Source: Clostridia bacterium (GTDB lineage Bacteria > Bacillota > Clostridia > Oscillospirales > Acutalibacteraceae). Taken from it: a DNA stretch of 64,000 nucleotides. A program made the translations under genes and the position numbers. Shown one piece after another: positions 44,459 through 53,271 of this stretch (the stretch's first letter is position 1; every line of letters begins with the position of its first letter). The notes beneath the pieces were generated by a model. The model was not told the origin of the DNA. It saw only the letters and a list, made by a program, of their open reading frames with translations, and searched no databases. The stretch is taken from contig JAFUNA010000003.1 of the NCBI GenBank assembly GCA_017473165.1, forward strand, positions 1-64,000. Direction: 5' to 3'.

Positions 44459-44514
44459 TTGATTTCTTGAGGATACGGTGATATAATCAGTAGGGCGGCT
44501 TGACTCAAGCCGCC
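44459..44514 (+). promoter_or_regulatory. Polymerase promoter with a 5' mRNA hairpin
   Basis: TTGATT (44459-44464), a 17-base spacer and TATAAT (44482-44487). Directly at the expected mRNA start lies a perfect hairpin GGCGGCTTG-ACT-CAAGCCGCC (44494-44514), which could protect the transcript or modulate it. A short AT stretch and GGGAGG precede the ATG at 44546. Confidence 0.7.
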
Positions 44515-44545
44515 GAAAAATAATTCTTACGGGAGGCACGGAAGG

Positions 44546-46054
44546 ATGTCGGAAAACAAAACATATATCGCAATTGACCTCAAATCCTTCTATGCGAGCG
44601 TTGAGGTTATGGAAAGAGGTCTTGACCCCATGACAACCAACCTTGTTGTTGCCGACCCGTCAAGAACTGAAAAAACAATCTGTCTTGCGGTTTCGCCAAG
44701 CCTTAAATCTTACGGAATTTCGGGCAGAGCAAGAATGTTTGAGCTGATTGAGCAGGTGAAAATCGCAAACGCAGAGCGTAAGCTAAAAGCACCCGGCAGG
44801 AAATTCACGGGTAAATCCTATGATGCGGATAAGCTTGCGGAAAATCCGTCGCTTGCCATTGACTATATTGTTTCGCCGCCGAGAATGGCACTTTATATCG
44901 AATACAGCACTAAAATATATGAGGTTTATTTAAGATACGTTGCACCTGAGGATATTCATGTTTACAGTATTGACGAAGTCTTTATTGATGCAACAAAATA
45001 TCTGAAGCTTAACGGAATGAATGCCCACGATTTCACACGGATGCTCATTAAAGAAGTTCTTGCCGAAACGGGAGTTACCGCAACGGCGGGAATCGGAACA
45101 AATCTTTATCTTTGCAAAGTTGCCATGGATATAACCGCAAAGCATATGCCTGCCGACATTGACGGAGTGCGGATTGCGGAGCTTGACGAAATGAGCTATC
45201 GCCGTGAGCTGTGGGGTCACAGACCGTTGCGTGATTTCTGGAGAATCGGCAGGGGAATTTCAGAAAAGCTTGAAGAATACGGAATGTTTACCATGGGCGA
45301 TGTTGCCCGATGCTCAATAAAAAACGAGGATTTGCTCTACAGGCTTTTCGGCATCAACGCCGAGCTGCTCATTGACCATGCATGGGGCTGGGAGCCCTGC
45401 ACCATTGCGGAAATAAAAGCCTATAAGCCGCAGACAAACAGCGTGAGCTCGGGTCAGGTTTTGCAGATGCCGTATGAATTTGAAAAGGCAAGAATCGTTA
45501 TCCGTGAAATGGCGGATAATCTTGCCCTTGACCTTGTTGAAAAAAAGCTTGTCACCGATCAGCTGGTGCTTATGGTCGTCTATGACAAAGAAAACCTCAA
45601 CGATATCGGCAGACGAAAGGCGTACACGGGCGAAATCAAAACGGATTTCTACGGCAGACCCGTGCCCAAGCACGCAAGAGGTACGGCGAATATCGGCAGA
45701 CAAACCTCGTCAACACGGCTTATAACCGATGCAGTTACGGAGCTTTTTGTCCGTGTTGTTGATAAAAACCTGCTTATCCGCAGACTGAACCTGACCGCAA
45801 ATCATATTGTTCCCGAGGATACCGTTGACAGAACTTCCGTGCCCGAGCAGCTCAGCCTTTTTGAGGATTATGAGGAAAAAGAACGCAGGCGAAAAGCGGA
45901 GGAGGAGTTGCTTGAACGGGAGCGAAAAATGCAGGATGCGTTGGTCGGCATCAAGCACAAATACGGCAAAAATGCTATTCTTAAGGGCATGAATTTCAAG
46001 GAAGGAGCAACCGCCAAGGACAGAAACAAGCAAATCGGCGGTCACAAGGCATAA
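44546..46054 (+). CDS. Y-family DNA polymerase (UmuC/UvrX-like)
   Basis: A 502-residue translesion polymerase. Catalytic carboxylates lie in IAIDLKSFYASVE and YSIDEVFID. A helix-hairpin-helix-like region (residues 215-260) and a little-finger domain follow, then a long charged C terminus. It resembles Bacillus YqjW/UvrX rather than DinB. It copies damaged DNA with low fidelity. The LexA-like box upstream and the YolD-like gene directly after it (start adjacent to the stop) match the known pairing of these genes. Confidence 0.92.
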   Translation: MSENKTYIAIDLKSFYASVEVMERGLDPMTTNLVVADPSRTEKTICLAVSPSLKSYGISGRARMFELIEQVKIANAERKLKAPGRKFTGKSYDADKLAENPSLAIDYIVSPPRMALYIEYSTKIYEVYLRYVAPEDIHVYSIDEVFIDATKYLKLNGMNAHDFTRMLIKEVLAETGVTATAGIGTNLYLCKVAMDITAKHMPADIDGVRIAELDEMSYRRELWGHRPLRDFWRIGRGISEKLEEYGMFTMGDVARCSIKNEDLLYRLFGINAELLIDHAWGWEPCTIAEIKAYKPQTNSVSSGQVLQMPYEFEKARIVIREMADNLALDLVEKKLVTDQLVLMVVYDKENLNDIGRRKAYTGEIKTDFYGRPVPKHARGTANIGRQTSSTRLITDAVTELFVRVVDKNLLIRRLNLTANHIVPEDTVDRTSVPEQLSLFEDYEEKERRRKAEEELLERERKMQDALVGIKHKYGKNAILKGMNFKEGATAKDRNKQIGGHKA

Positions 46055-46447
46055 ATGGGAAATAACTATGACGATATAATTAATCTGCCTCACCATACCT
46101 CCGGAACACGCCCGAAAATGTCGATGCATGACCGTGCGGCACAGTTCAGCCCCTTTGCGGCGTTGACGGGGCACGATGCGGCACTTGAAGAAACCGCAAG
46201 GCTGACTGATACACGCATTGAGCTTGACGAGTGCGAAAAGGAGATTCTCAACGAAAAGCTGATGATGATTTCCGACGGAACACAGGTTGTGACAGTTACC
46301 TGGTTCAAGCCCGATGAAAGAAAATTCGGCGGAGCGTATGTCGATGTTACCGACACGGTGAAAAAAATTGACGTATACAGCCGCGAAATAATTATGTCAA
46401 ACGGAGAACGGATTCCCGTTGATGAAATATACGATATAAAGATATAA
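46055..46447 (+). CDS. YolD-like family protein
   Basis: A 130-residue soluble protein. The N-terminal half has RPKMSMHDRAAQFSPFAALTGHDAAL and the C-terminal part VTVTWFKPDERKFGGAYVDVT, typical of the YolD-like family that accompanies UmuC-type polymerases. Its start follows the polymerase stop with no gap. It is probably an accessory subunit of the translesion polymerase, by analogy with YolD/UvrX and YqjX/YqjW. Confidence 0.85.
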   Translation: MGNNYDDIINLPHHTSGTRPKMSMHDRAAQFSPFAALTGHDAALEETARLTDTRIELDECEKEILNEKLMMISDGTQVVTVTWFKPDERKFGGAYVDVTDTVKKIDVYSREIIMSNGERIPVDEIYDIKI

Positions 46448-46450
46448 AAC

Positions 46451-46481
46451 AACCGCCATGGCATCAAAAACCATGGCGGTT
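46451..46481. terminator. Bidirectional terminator
   Basis: Perfect 11-bp stem AACCGCCATGG / CCATGGCGGTT with a nine-base loop between the converging yolD-like and yfhO genes. Confidence 0.88.
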
Positions 46482-46488
46482 AAGCTTT

Positions 46489-49434
46489 TTATTCGTCTTT
46501 TGATTCTTCGGAAGGTTCTTCTGTTTCTTCAACAGCTTCAGCTTCATCAGCGGTTTTTTCCGAAACTTCGTCTGTTTCGGTTATTTCATCTTCGGAAATT
46601 TCAGCCGTTTCTTCGGTTTCCTTCGTCAGATATTCTTCGCTGATTTCTTCAGTACCGTTTTCCTCGGGAAGCTCGATATCAACGATTACGGGCACGTTGA
46701 TTTCTTCAATAACGGGAAGAACAAAGGGAGCGTTGACGTTTCTCTTTCTGCGTTTTTTGAAAATTATTGCAGCCGCAATAAGACAGATGAGAGTAAACAC
46801 CGAAACACCTGTACCGAGAATGAGACCCTGCGGCATAAAGCTGATTTCAACCTTGTGCTCGCCTGCAGGAAGATTGAATGCAAGATATGCTTCCTCTGCA
46901 AGTGCAATGTAATCTTCTTCGGGAATCTTAACGCCGTCAAGCTTTACGGTCCAGCCCTTGTCATAGGGGATTGAAGTAAAGAATACGGCATCGGTATCGG
47001 ATGAAACCGTACCCGTGATTTTCGTTTCTTCAAATGATTCAACGTTGAGCTGACGGCTCTTGAGGATTTCGTAGCCCTCGTTGAGCTTATCCTCTTTTAC
47101 AAAGTAGGGATAGAAATCGATATATCCGTAGTCCGAATCCTCAATTTTGATGTGAACAAGGATTTCTTCCTCTGGGGTAACGATACCAAGGTCATAGATA
47201 TATGCTTCGTCGGTGTACTGGGTATAATCCTTGCCGTCTTTTGTAATCTGAATGCTGTCAAAATCATAGGAATTAACGTAGAGATAGCTGTGCTTTGCTT
47301 CGTCGGTTGTGAGAACAAAGGTGAGCTCGCCCGTGCCTGCTCCGCTCTTTGTGTAGTAGATATCACCCGTGTCAAGACCCGAGGTGATTTCATCCATGTT
47401 GTAGTACTGTACCTCTGCAATGTTCATCATGCCGAAAACATCGGAAACGCCTGTTGAATATTCAAACCAGTCGCTCTGCACGGTGAAGGGGTTGTTGAGG
47501 TCGGTGTACCAATCCTTGACTTCGGGGTTAACCGCAAAACCGATGGGCAGATAATACTCGCTTTCGTATGCGGTGAACTTGCCCTGCTCGGCAACCTTTG
47601 TGTAATAATCTTCCTCAACCTCAACGTTTTCATCGTTGTCAACAACATATTTCATTGCGTGCATCATGTTGTAAACGGGTGTCTGGAGATGATAGGTGTA
47701 GCTGTTGATATAGTTGCCGTAGATACCAAGGTCGCTCTGTGCGTTCGACATCTTTTCGTATGCCATTGAGGAGAAAGTTGAAACGCCGTTGTAGCCGAAC
47801 CATGCGGGATCCATTCTTGCTCTGTTGTAGGTAAGATCCATGCGGTACATATCATTGCCTTCACGCTCGTCAAGCTCATCCTTGATGAGTCTGAAATCGC
47901 TGTAATCGCCAACGAAGTTTGCCTTGATCTGATCCATGCTGTATCTGTCGGTGTTTGCGCAGGCAACCTCGCCGATAACGCAGCAGAGAAGAAGCACCGA
48001 AACTGCCGACTGCTGATATCTGGGGTCTTTCATAAGAGCGAAAACAAGGCAGTAGGTTACAACAAAAATAATGCTGATAAGAACTGTGATTTCCTCAACG
48101 TTCTTTGAGCCGATTTCCTGAACAAGGATTATGAATGCAAGAACCGCAACGCCCGCACCGAGAATCTGCCGACCCGTGAATTCGTTGAGCCTTGTAAATG
48201 CCTTGTATGCGATAACAAGCAGCATAAAGGAATACATGAACGAAAATCTGTAGGGCAGGTCGTTGGGATAATGGAAGCCGTGCCAGATATAGTTGAGAAT
48301 GTTTACGTTGAAGCTGAAATAGAAAAGTGCAAGGAAAGCGGTGTTAGCAATTTTTTCCTTGAGGGGAATTGATTTTGTGAAAAGATAAAGCGGAACAAGA
48401 ATAACCGTTGCAATGCCGCAGTAAACGTTGGGAAGAACATCCTCGCCGCTGCTGCGGATTGTGGGATTAACGCTTGCAAGGTGGTTTGCAAGGAAATCGA
48501 AAATCGAATAATAGGATTTGTATTCCGTGGGGAATGTGCCCGAGGTTGCCGAGCAGTTTTTGAGGATAAGATATGTGGGGATAAGGGCTGCGGCGATTAT
48601 TCCTGCCGCTGCAAGGCTTGAAAAAGCAAAGGTGAAGCCGCTTCTTAAGAAAAGACTGCCTTTGATTTTATCTCTGAAGCTGTATTTTTTACTGCCGTTT
48701 TCATCAAGAATATACGGCGTTGACTCGTGTATTGCACCCGATTCGTATTTGCTGAAATAGTAAACAAGGAAATATATAACCGAAATAATGCAGGTCATAT
48801 AGCCCATGTAGTAGCTGGAAAGAAGTGTGAGTGCGAGGGCTGCGATATAAACAGAGGGCTTGCGTTTGTTGATTATCCGCTCAATTCCGTAGATAACAAA
48901 CGGAAAATAAACCATTGCGTCAATCCACATAACGTTCCAGTAATACGCAATGAAATAGCCGCACATTGCATAAAGAATACCGAAAGCGGCGGTTGTGAAA
49001 TCGTGTCTGCCCTGTGATTTTTTGAGGTAATAGGTAAATGCGGCAGCTGCAAGAGCGGCTTTGGTCAGAATCATGCCTGCAATTGCTTCGGGCATATTTT
49101 CGTGACCGAGAAGCAGCATGATGATTGCCGTTGGGCTTGAAAGGTAATTGAAGAAATTACCGAGGAAGGGCGAGCCCAAACCCGTCTGCCACGAATAAAG
49201 AAAGCTTTTGAGGTTTGTTACTCTGTCATAAAATTCCGCAAACAGGGGACCGTACTGGTGATAAAGGTCCATTCGCAGAATTGTTGTTTCTCCGAAGGGG
49301 AAAAGATTATAGCAATAAAAAACAAGCATCATAACTCCGACGGTGCAGAGACAGGAGAGCCAGCAGTAGGAGTTGTTTGAGAAAAAGCGCTTGAATATTG
49401 ATTGCTTTGCCGAAGGGTTTTCAAGCCTTGTCAT
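46489..49434 (-). CDS. YfhO family membrane protein
   Basis: A 981-residue protein with about 13 N-terminal hydrophobic helices (from residue 25 to 490). A large extracytoplasmic beta-rich domain follows (500-870), then one last helix near 880-900 and a cytosolic tail. This is the YfhO layout; relatives act in glycosylation of lipoteichoic acid or other polymers with lipid-linked sugars. An early motif LRMDLYHQYGPLF fits the family. The last ~70 residues are extremely rich in Glu (EETAEISEDEITETDE-like), an unusual acidic tail after a basic KKRRKRN stretch. Promoter at 49480-49508; RBS TTGGAGG. Confidence 0.88.
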   Translation of the reverse strand: MTRLENPSAKQSIFKRFFSNNSYCWLSCLCTVGVMMLVFYCYNLFPFGETTILRMDLYHQYGPLFAEFYDRVTNLKSFLYSWQTGLGSPFLGNFFNYLSSPTAIIMLLLGHENMPEAIAGMILTKAALAAAAFTYYLKKSQGRHDFTTAAFGILYAMCGYFIAYYWNVMWIDAMVYFPFVIYGIERIINKRKPSVYIAALALTLLSSYYMGYMTCIISVIYFLVYYFSKYESGAIHESTPYILDENGSKKYSFRDKIKGSLFLRSGFTFAFSSLAAAGIIAAALIPTYLILKNCSATSGTFPTEYKSYYSIFDFLANHLASVNPTIRSSGEDVLPNVYCGIATVILVPLYLFTKSIPLKEKIANTAFLALFYFSFNVNILNYIWHGFHYPNDLPYRFSFMYSFMLLVIAYKAFTRLNEFTGRQILGAGVAVLAFIILVQEIGSKNVEEITVLISIIFVVTYCLVFALMKDPRYQQSAVSVLLLCCVIGEVACANTDRYSMDQIKANFVGDYSDFRLIKDELDEREGNDMYRMDLTYNRARMDPAWFGYNGVSTFSSMAYEKMSNAQSDLGIYGNYINSYTYHLQTPVYNMMHAMKYVVDNDENVEVEEDYYTKVAEQGKFTAYESEYYLPIGFAVNPEVKDWYTDLNNPFTVQSDWFEYSTGVSDVFGMMNIAEVQYYNMDEITSGLDTGDIYYTKSGAGTGELTFVLTTDEAKHSYLYVNSYDFDSIQITKDGKDYTQYTDEAYIYDLGIVTPEEEILVHIKIEDSDYGYIDFYPYFVKEDKLNEGYEILKSRQLNVESFEETKITGTVSSDTDAVFFTSIPYDKGWTVKLDGVKIPEEDYIALAEEAYLAFNLPAGEHKVEISFMPQGLILGTGVSVFTLICLIAAAIIFKKRRKRNVNAPFVLPVIEEINVPVIVDIELPEENGTEEISEEYLTKETEETAEISEDEITETDEVSEKTADEAEAVEETEEPSEESKDE

Positions 49435-49479
49435 AGAAAATTGTCCTCCAATATTCTAATAATTTCCATAAACATATCT

Positions 49480-49508
49480 AATATATCATAATATAACCTT
49501 TATTTCAA
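49480..49508 (-). promoter_or_regulatory. Promoter of the YfhO gene
   Basis: Minus strand: TTGAAA (49503-49508), a 17-base spacer and TATATT (49480-49485). Confidence 0.7.
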
Positions 49509-49515
49509 GTGAACA

Positions 49516-49557
49516 TTCTGTAAAGTTATGATGAAGTTCTGTAAAGTTATGATGAAG
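49516..49557 (+). repeat. 21-bp perfect tandem repeat before spoIIIA
   Basis: Two identical 21-base units (49516-49536 and 49537-49557), each TTCTGTAAAGTTATGATGAAG. The second ends where the sporulation-type -35 motif begins. Confidence 0.9.
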
Positions 49558-49588
49558 TCATATTCCGGGACAAGAGGGAATATATATT
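49557..49588 (+). promoter_or_regulatory. Candidate sigma-E-type promoter of the spoIIIA operon
   Basis: GTCATATT (49557-49564) matches the -35 pattern of mother-cell sigma-E promoters. An AT-rich -10-like TATATATT lies at 49581-49588, with a 16-base spacer, slightly long. spoIIIA is a sigma-E operon in model spore formers. Confidence 0.5.
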
Positions 49589-49615
49589 AGCAAAAGCGAA
49601 AAGAAAGGAATGTTT

Positions 49616-50563
49616 ATGGACAACATAAATCGGTTTGATTCAGCCGTTTCCTATCTGACGCCGATGTTGAGCGGTTTGTTTCTCGGGCTTGACAGTCGGG
49701 ATAAGCAAAGAATACGGGAAATCCGTCTGCGAAGCCGCAGAAAGGCTGCGGTTATAACCGACAGGGGCACGGAGTTTATTCTTCCGTCGGGCAGACTGAC
49801 ATCCGTTTATTCCGAGCTTGCCGTTGAAACAAACGAAGATGAAATCGGCGAAATTTTCAGGCGGCTTTGCGGTTATTCCGTATACAGCTGCACGGAGAGC
49901 GTCAATAAGGGCTATATAACCGTCAGCGGCGGACACCGTGCAGGTGTTGCGGGCACGGCTGTGACGGAAAACGGAAAAATAACCGCCGTGCGTGATATCT
50001 GCTCGATAAATCTCCGCATAGCCCGTGAAATAAAGGGTGCGGCAAACGGCATTTACAAATCTGTTTTTGCAAACGGACTGTGCTCCGTTATTGTTGCCGG
50101 TCCGCCGTCGAGCGGAAAAACAACGGTTTTACGTGACCTTGCCCGTCAGCTTTCGGGAAAAGACAGCGGAAACTGCCGAAAGGTTTTTGTCTGTGACGAA
50201 AGAGGCGAGCTCGGTGCCTGTGTTTCGGGAATTCCGCAGAATGACCTGGGAATCAACACCGATATCATAACGGGCTATCCGAAGTCGGAGGGAATAATGA
50301 CGGGTCTGCGTTCCTTTTCGCCCGATATTATTATTTGCGACGAGGTTGCAACTTATGAAGAAATTGAGGCGGTTGAATCGGGCGTTAACAGCGGAGTATG
50401 CTTTGCACTCAGCGTTCACGCAAGAAACATGAGGGAGCTTAAAACAAAGCCGATTATAAAACGGCTGATTGCAACGGGAGAGTTCGGAAAGATTGTTCTT
50501 CTTTCGGGAAACGGTGTGTGCAGAACGGAAAAAATATTTGATGCAGGTGAGCTTGATGTTTAA
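49616..50563 (+). CDS. spoIIIAA: Stage III sporulation protein AA (ATPase)
   Basis: About 315 residues. It is a secretion-type ATPase with Walker A GPPSSGKTT (Gly162-Thr170 from the chosen start) and a Walker B-like IIICDEVATYEEIE. It powers the SpoIIIA-SpoIIQ channel between mother cell and forespore. The start at 49616 is six bases from AAAGGA; the ATG at 49610 abuts the RBS. It heads the eight-gene spoIIIA operon and overlaps spoIIIAB by eight bases. Confidence 0.95.
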   Translation: MDNINRFDSAVSYLTPMLSGLFLGLDSRDKQRIREIRLRSRRKAAVITDRGTEFILPSGRLTSVYSELAVETNEDEIGEIFRRLCGYSVYSCTESVNKGYITVSGGHRAGVAGTAVTENGKITAVRDICSINLRIAREIKGAANGIYKSVFANGLCSVIVAGPPSSGKTTVLRDLARQLSGKDSGNCRKVFVCDERGELGACVSGIPQNDLGINTDIITGYPKSEGIMTGLRSFSPDIIICDEVATYEEIEAVESGVNSGVCFALSVHARNMRELKTKPIIKRLIATGEFGKIVLLSGNGVCRTEKIFDAGELDV

Positions 50564-51068
50564 ACTTATTGCAACGGTTATGATAGCGGCGGGCTTTGCA
50601 CTCGGCGGAAGGCACCTTGCCGTATTGCAGAAAAAGCGTGTGTCTTTTCTTGAAAGCATAATTCTTATGATTTCAACCGCCGAAACACGGCTGAAATATG
50701 CCTGTCTGCCCGTTTCCGATTTACTTAAAATTCTTAATGAAAACACGGCACTCTCGGAGCTTGAATTCATCAGAAGCTGCCGCGAAAAGGTCTGCTTCGG
50801 AGAGCCCTTTCCCGATGCCTGGAGGGAAAGCATAGAAAACGAAGCCGAATTCTGCCGCCTGCTCGGCAATTCCGCAAAAAATCTTGTTTCCATGGGGTCG
50901 GAGCTCGGCTCAACAGACCTTGACGGTCAGCTTTCCTGCTGCGGATACTACAAAAATCTTTTTGAAGCCGACCTTGAAGAACAGCGTGAAAAAAGCGAAA
51001 AATACTCAAGGCTTTTTCCGTCAATGGGGCTTCTTCTGGGAATTTCGGCGGCAATTTTAATAATATAA
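50556..51068 (+). CDS. spoIIIAB: Stage III sporulation protein AB
   Basis: 170 residues. An N-terminal membrane helix is followed by helices with the family pattern HLAVLQKKRVSFLESIILMI and ETRLKYACLPVSDLL, and a C-terminal membrane segment. It is related to type II secretion F-like proteins. The start inside the spoIIIAA end is chosen from AGGTGAG upstream; the open frame extends further 5' without support. Confidence 0.92.
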   Translation: MFKLIATVMIAAGFALGGRHLAVLQKKRVSFLESIILMISTAETRLKYACLPVSDLLKILNENTALSELEFIRSCREKVCFGEPFPDAWRESIENEAEFCRLLGNSAKNLVSMGSELGSTDLDGQLSCCGYYKNLFEADLEEQREKSEKYSRLFPSMGLLLGISAAILII

Positions 51069-51081
51069 GGCGGTCTGATTT

Positions 51082-51276
51082 ATGGATATAACGGTTGTAA
51101 TCAAGATTGCGGCGGTTGGAATAATCGTTGCAATACTGAATTCGATTCTGTGCCGCTCGGGCAGGGATGACTATGCTCTGATAACGATTCTTGCGGGCAT
51201 TGTTGCGGTGCTCATGATGCTCATACCGCAGTTTTCCGACCTGCTTGGAACGGTAAAATCGATTCTTGATTTCTGA
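51082..51276 (+). CDS. spoIIIAC: Stage III sporulation protein AC
   Basis: 64 residues with two membrane helices, the normal SpoIIIAC length and pattern (ITVVIKIAAVGIIVAILN; GRDDYALITILAGIVAV). It is a membrane part of the feeding-tube complex. It starts 13 bases after spoIIIAB. Confidence 0.93.
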   Translation: MDITVVIKIAAVGIIVAILNSILCRSGRDDYALITILAGIVAVLMMLIPQFSDLLGTVKSILDF

Positions 51277-51279
51277 TTT

Positions 51280-51669
51280 ATGGATTTGCTGAAAATATCG
51301 TTTGTCGGGATACTGACAGCTCTGCTCTACGGGCTGATAAGACAGGTTAAGCCCGAAATGGCACCGCTTGTTATTCTTGGCGGCACGGCGGTCATTATTC
51401 TTGCCGTTTCGGATGTTTTGCTTGACGTCACGGACAGCGTGAATTCGATGATGGAGCTTGCGGGACTTGAAAAGGAAAATGTATCTCTGCTCATAAAATC
51501 GCTCGGAATATGTGTTGTAACGCAGTTTGCGGCAGATATTTGCTATGACAATTCAAGCTCAACTCTGGGCTCTGCCGTTGAGCTTGCGGGAAGGCTCGGA
51601 GCAATCGCACTTGCTCTGCCCATGATTAAAAGTGTTGCCCGAATTGCTGTGGGACTTATAAACGGATAA
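51280..51669 (+). CDS. spoIIIAD: Stage III sporulation protein AD
   Basis: 129 residues with about four membrane helices; related to a doubled SpoIIIAC. It shows ALLYGLIRQVKPEMAPLVILGG and the polar stretch CVVTQFAADICYDN. It lies three bases after spoIIIAC and overlaps spoIIIAE by one base. Confidence 0.93.
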   Translation: MDLLKISFVGILTALLYGLIRQVKPEMAPLVILGGTAVIILAVSDVLLDVTDSVNSMMELAGLEKENVSLLIKSLGICVVTQFAADICYDNSSSTLGSAVELAGRLGAIALALPMIKSVARIAVGLING

Positions 51670-52790
51670 TGAAAAGAATAATTCTGTTTTTTATTTTTAT
51701 CGGATTTTTTTCGCTTGAGGCGTTTGCCGTAAATACGGATGAATATTACAAAGACGGTCTTGAAGCGATAGGCGCTCATGACCTTGCGGAAAGTCTTTCG
51801 GACGAAACAAAGGAATATCTTGAAAAAATAGGTATTGAAGAAACGGAATACGAAAAAATCCTTGACGCTTCGCCGAAGGCTGTTTTTTCTCTGGTGGGGG
51901 ATTTGCTTAAAGACGGACTTAAAAAGCCTATGAGCGGTGCATTCAAGGCAATCGGAGCGGTTATGCTTGTGAGTGTCTGCTCCGCATTCTTTCCGAATGA
52001 CGAAAAAAGCAGGTCCGTGCTTAACCTCATAAGCGGCTGCTTTGTAATCATTACGGTTTTTTCGTCTGCGTGGGAAAGTGTCAGAGCTGCGGTTTCCGCA
52101 ATGGAAGCGTGTGCGGTGTTTGAAAAAGCGTTGATACCCGTGCTTGCGGCGGCTGTGACCTTCAGCGGAAATCCCGCTCTTGCCTTAACCGTCAGAGGAG
52201 CTGCGTTTACGGCGGCACAGTTTGTTGAAGCTCTCGCAAAGGATTTTGCAATGCCGCTTGTCGGCGTGGTCGGAGCACTCGGAATAACGGGCTCGATTTT
52301 GCCGACAGTCAGACTGTCTGCGGTCAGCGAATTAATCAGAAAAACGCTTCTGACCGTGCTTTCGTCAGCGGCAGCATTATTCACGGGATTTCTCGGGCTT
52401 AAAAGCATTGTTTCCGCATCCGTTGACGGAATGGCTGCAAAGGGCGTAAAGCTTGCCGCAAGCACATTTGTGCCCGTTGTGGGCGGAGCGATAGGCGATG
52501 CCTATTCCTCGGTGCTGGGAAGCCTTTCGTTGCTTCGTTCAACGGTCGGAATTTACGGAATTGCGGCAATAATTCTGACCGCTCTGCCCGTAATAGTCAA
52601 CCTTGCGTTGTGGGTGCTTGCCATGAGGCTTGCGTCAACTGTCAGCGACCTGCTCGACTGCCGTGAATGCTCCGAAATACTGAAAAACACGGCGTTTGTA
52701 TTTTCTATGGTTAACACGCTTCTGCTGCTTTGCGTGGTTGTTTTCATCATAACGGCGGGTCTGACCGTGCTGATAAAATCGGGGGAATAA
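51669..52790 (+). CDS. spoIIIAE: Stage III sporulation protein AE
   Basis: 373 residues. A signal-like N-terminal helix is followed by an acidic extracytoplasmic stretch and about seven or eight membrane helices from residue 90 on. The family core PVVGGAIGDAYSSVLGSLSLLRSTVG is intact. It resembles transporter-like components of the channel. Next to it, spoIIIAF begins one base after the stop. Confidence 0.94.
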   Translation: MKRIILFFIFIGFFSLEAFAVNTDEYYKDGLEAIGAHDLAESLSDETKEYLEKIGIEETEYEKILDASPKAVFSLVGDLLKDGLKKPMSGAFKAIGAVMLVSVCSAFFPNDEKSRSVLNLISGCFVIITVFSSAWESVRAAVSAMEACAVFEKALIPVLAAAVTFSGNPALALTVRGAAFTAAQFVEALAKDFAMPLVGVVGALGITGSILPTVRLSAVSELIRKTLLTVLSSAAALFTGFLGLKSIVSASVDGMAAKGVKLAASTFVPVVGGAIGDAYSSVLGSLSLLRSTVGIYGIAAIILTALPVIVNLALWVLAMRLASTVSDLLDCRECSEILKNTAFVFSMVNTLLLLCVVVFIITAGLTVLIKSGE

Positions 52791-52791
52791 A

Positions 52792-53256
52792 ATGGACGGA
52801 TTGAAGCAATGGGCACTCACTCTGATAATCGGCGGACTTGCGGGCACGTTTGTAATCGCTCTTTCGCCCAACGGAGCAGCATCAAAGACCTTGCGTACAG
52901 TTATCGGAATATTTATTGTTCTGGTTGTATGCTCACCTCTGTCAAAGCTTGAAAATGAAGATGGTTCTTTACTTGTTTTCAATGAAAACGGCGGATACGG
53001 AAGCTTTGACGAAGAAGAAAATCTTAAGGAATATCTGGTTTCCGTTTGCCGTGAGTCGGCGGAAAATGAAATCAGAAAAACGGCATCGGAGCTCGGGATA
53101 AAAGCGGGCAATGCCGAAATAAATATGTATATTGATGAAAATTATTGCATAATTATACAAGAGGTTCTTGTCAGAACCGAAGGCGGCAAAACGGAAGAAT
53201 TCTCTGTTTTGCTTGAAGAAAGGCTCGGAGTCCCCGTCAGGATTATTTCTCGGTAA
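52792..53256 (+). CDS. spoIIIAF: Stage III sporulation protein AF
   Basis: 154 residues: two N-terminal membrane helices (10-45, ending LVVCSPLSKLE) and a C-terminal ring-building-motif-like domain (EIRKTASELGIKAGNAEINM onward). The overall match to SpoIIIAF is clear from layout and position. Confidence 0.9.
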   Translation: MDGLKQWALTLIIGGLAGTFVIALSPNGAASKTLRTVIGIFIVLVVCSPLSKLENEDGSLLVFNENGGYGSFDEEENLKEYLVSVCRESAENEIRKTASELGIKAGNAEINMYIDENYCIIIQEVLVRTEGGKTEEFSVLLEERLGVPVRIISR

Positions 53257-53271
53257 GGAACGGTATTCAAT

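Noticed and set aside
49435..49615. LexA box near GAACATTC before spoIIIA
   Set aside because: The half site has no matching second half; the perfect 21-bp tandem repeat explains the local pattern.
50129..50893. 254-codon minus-strand frame in spoIIIAA/AB
   Set aside because: It is antisense to two clear sporulation genes and has no recognisable domain.
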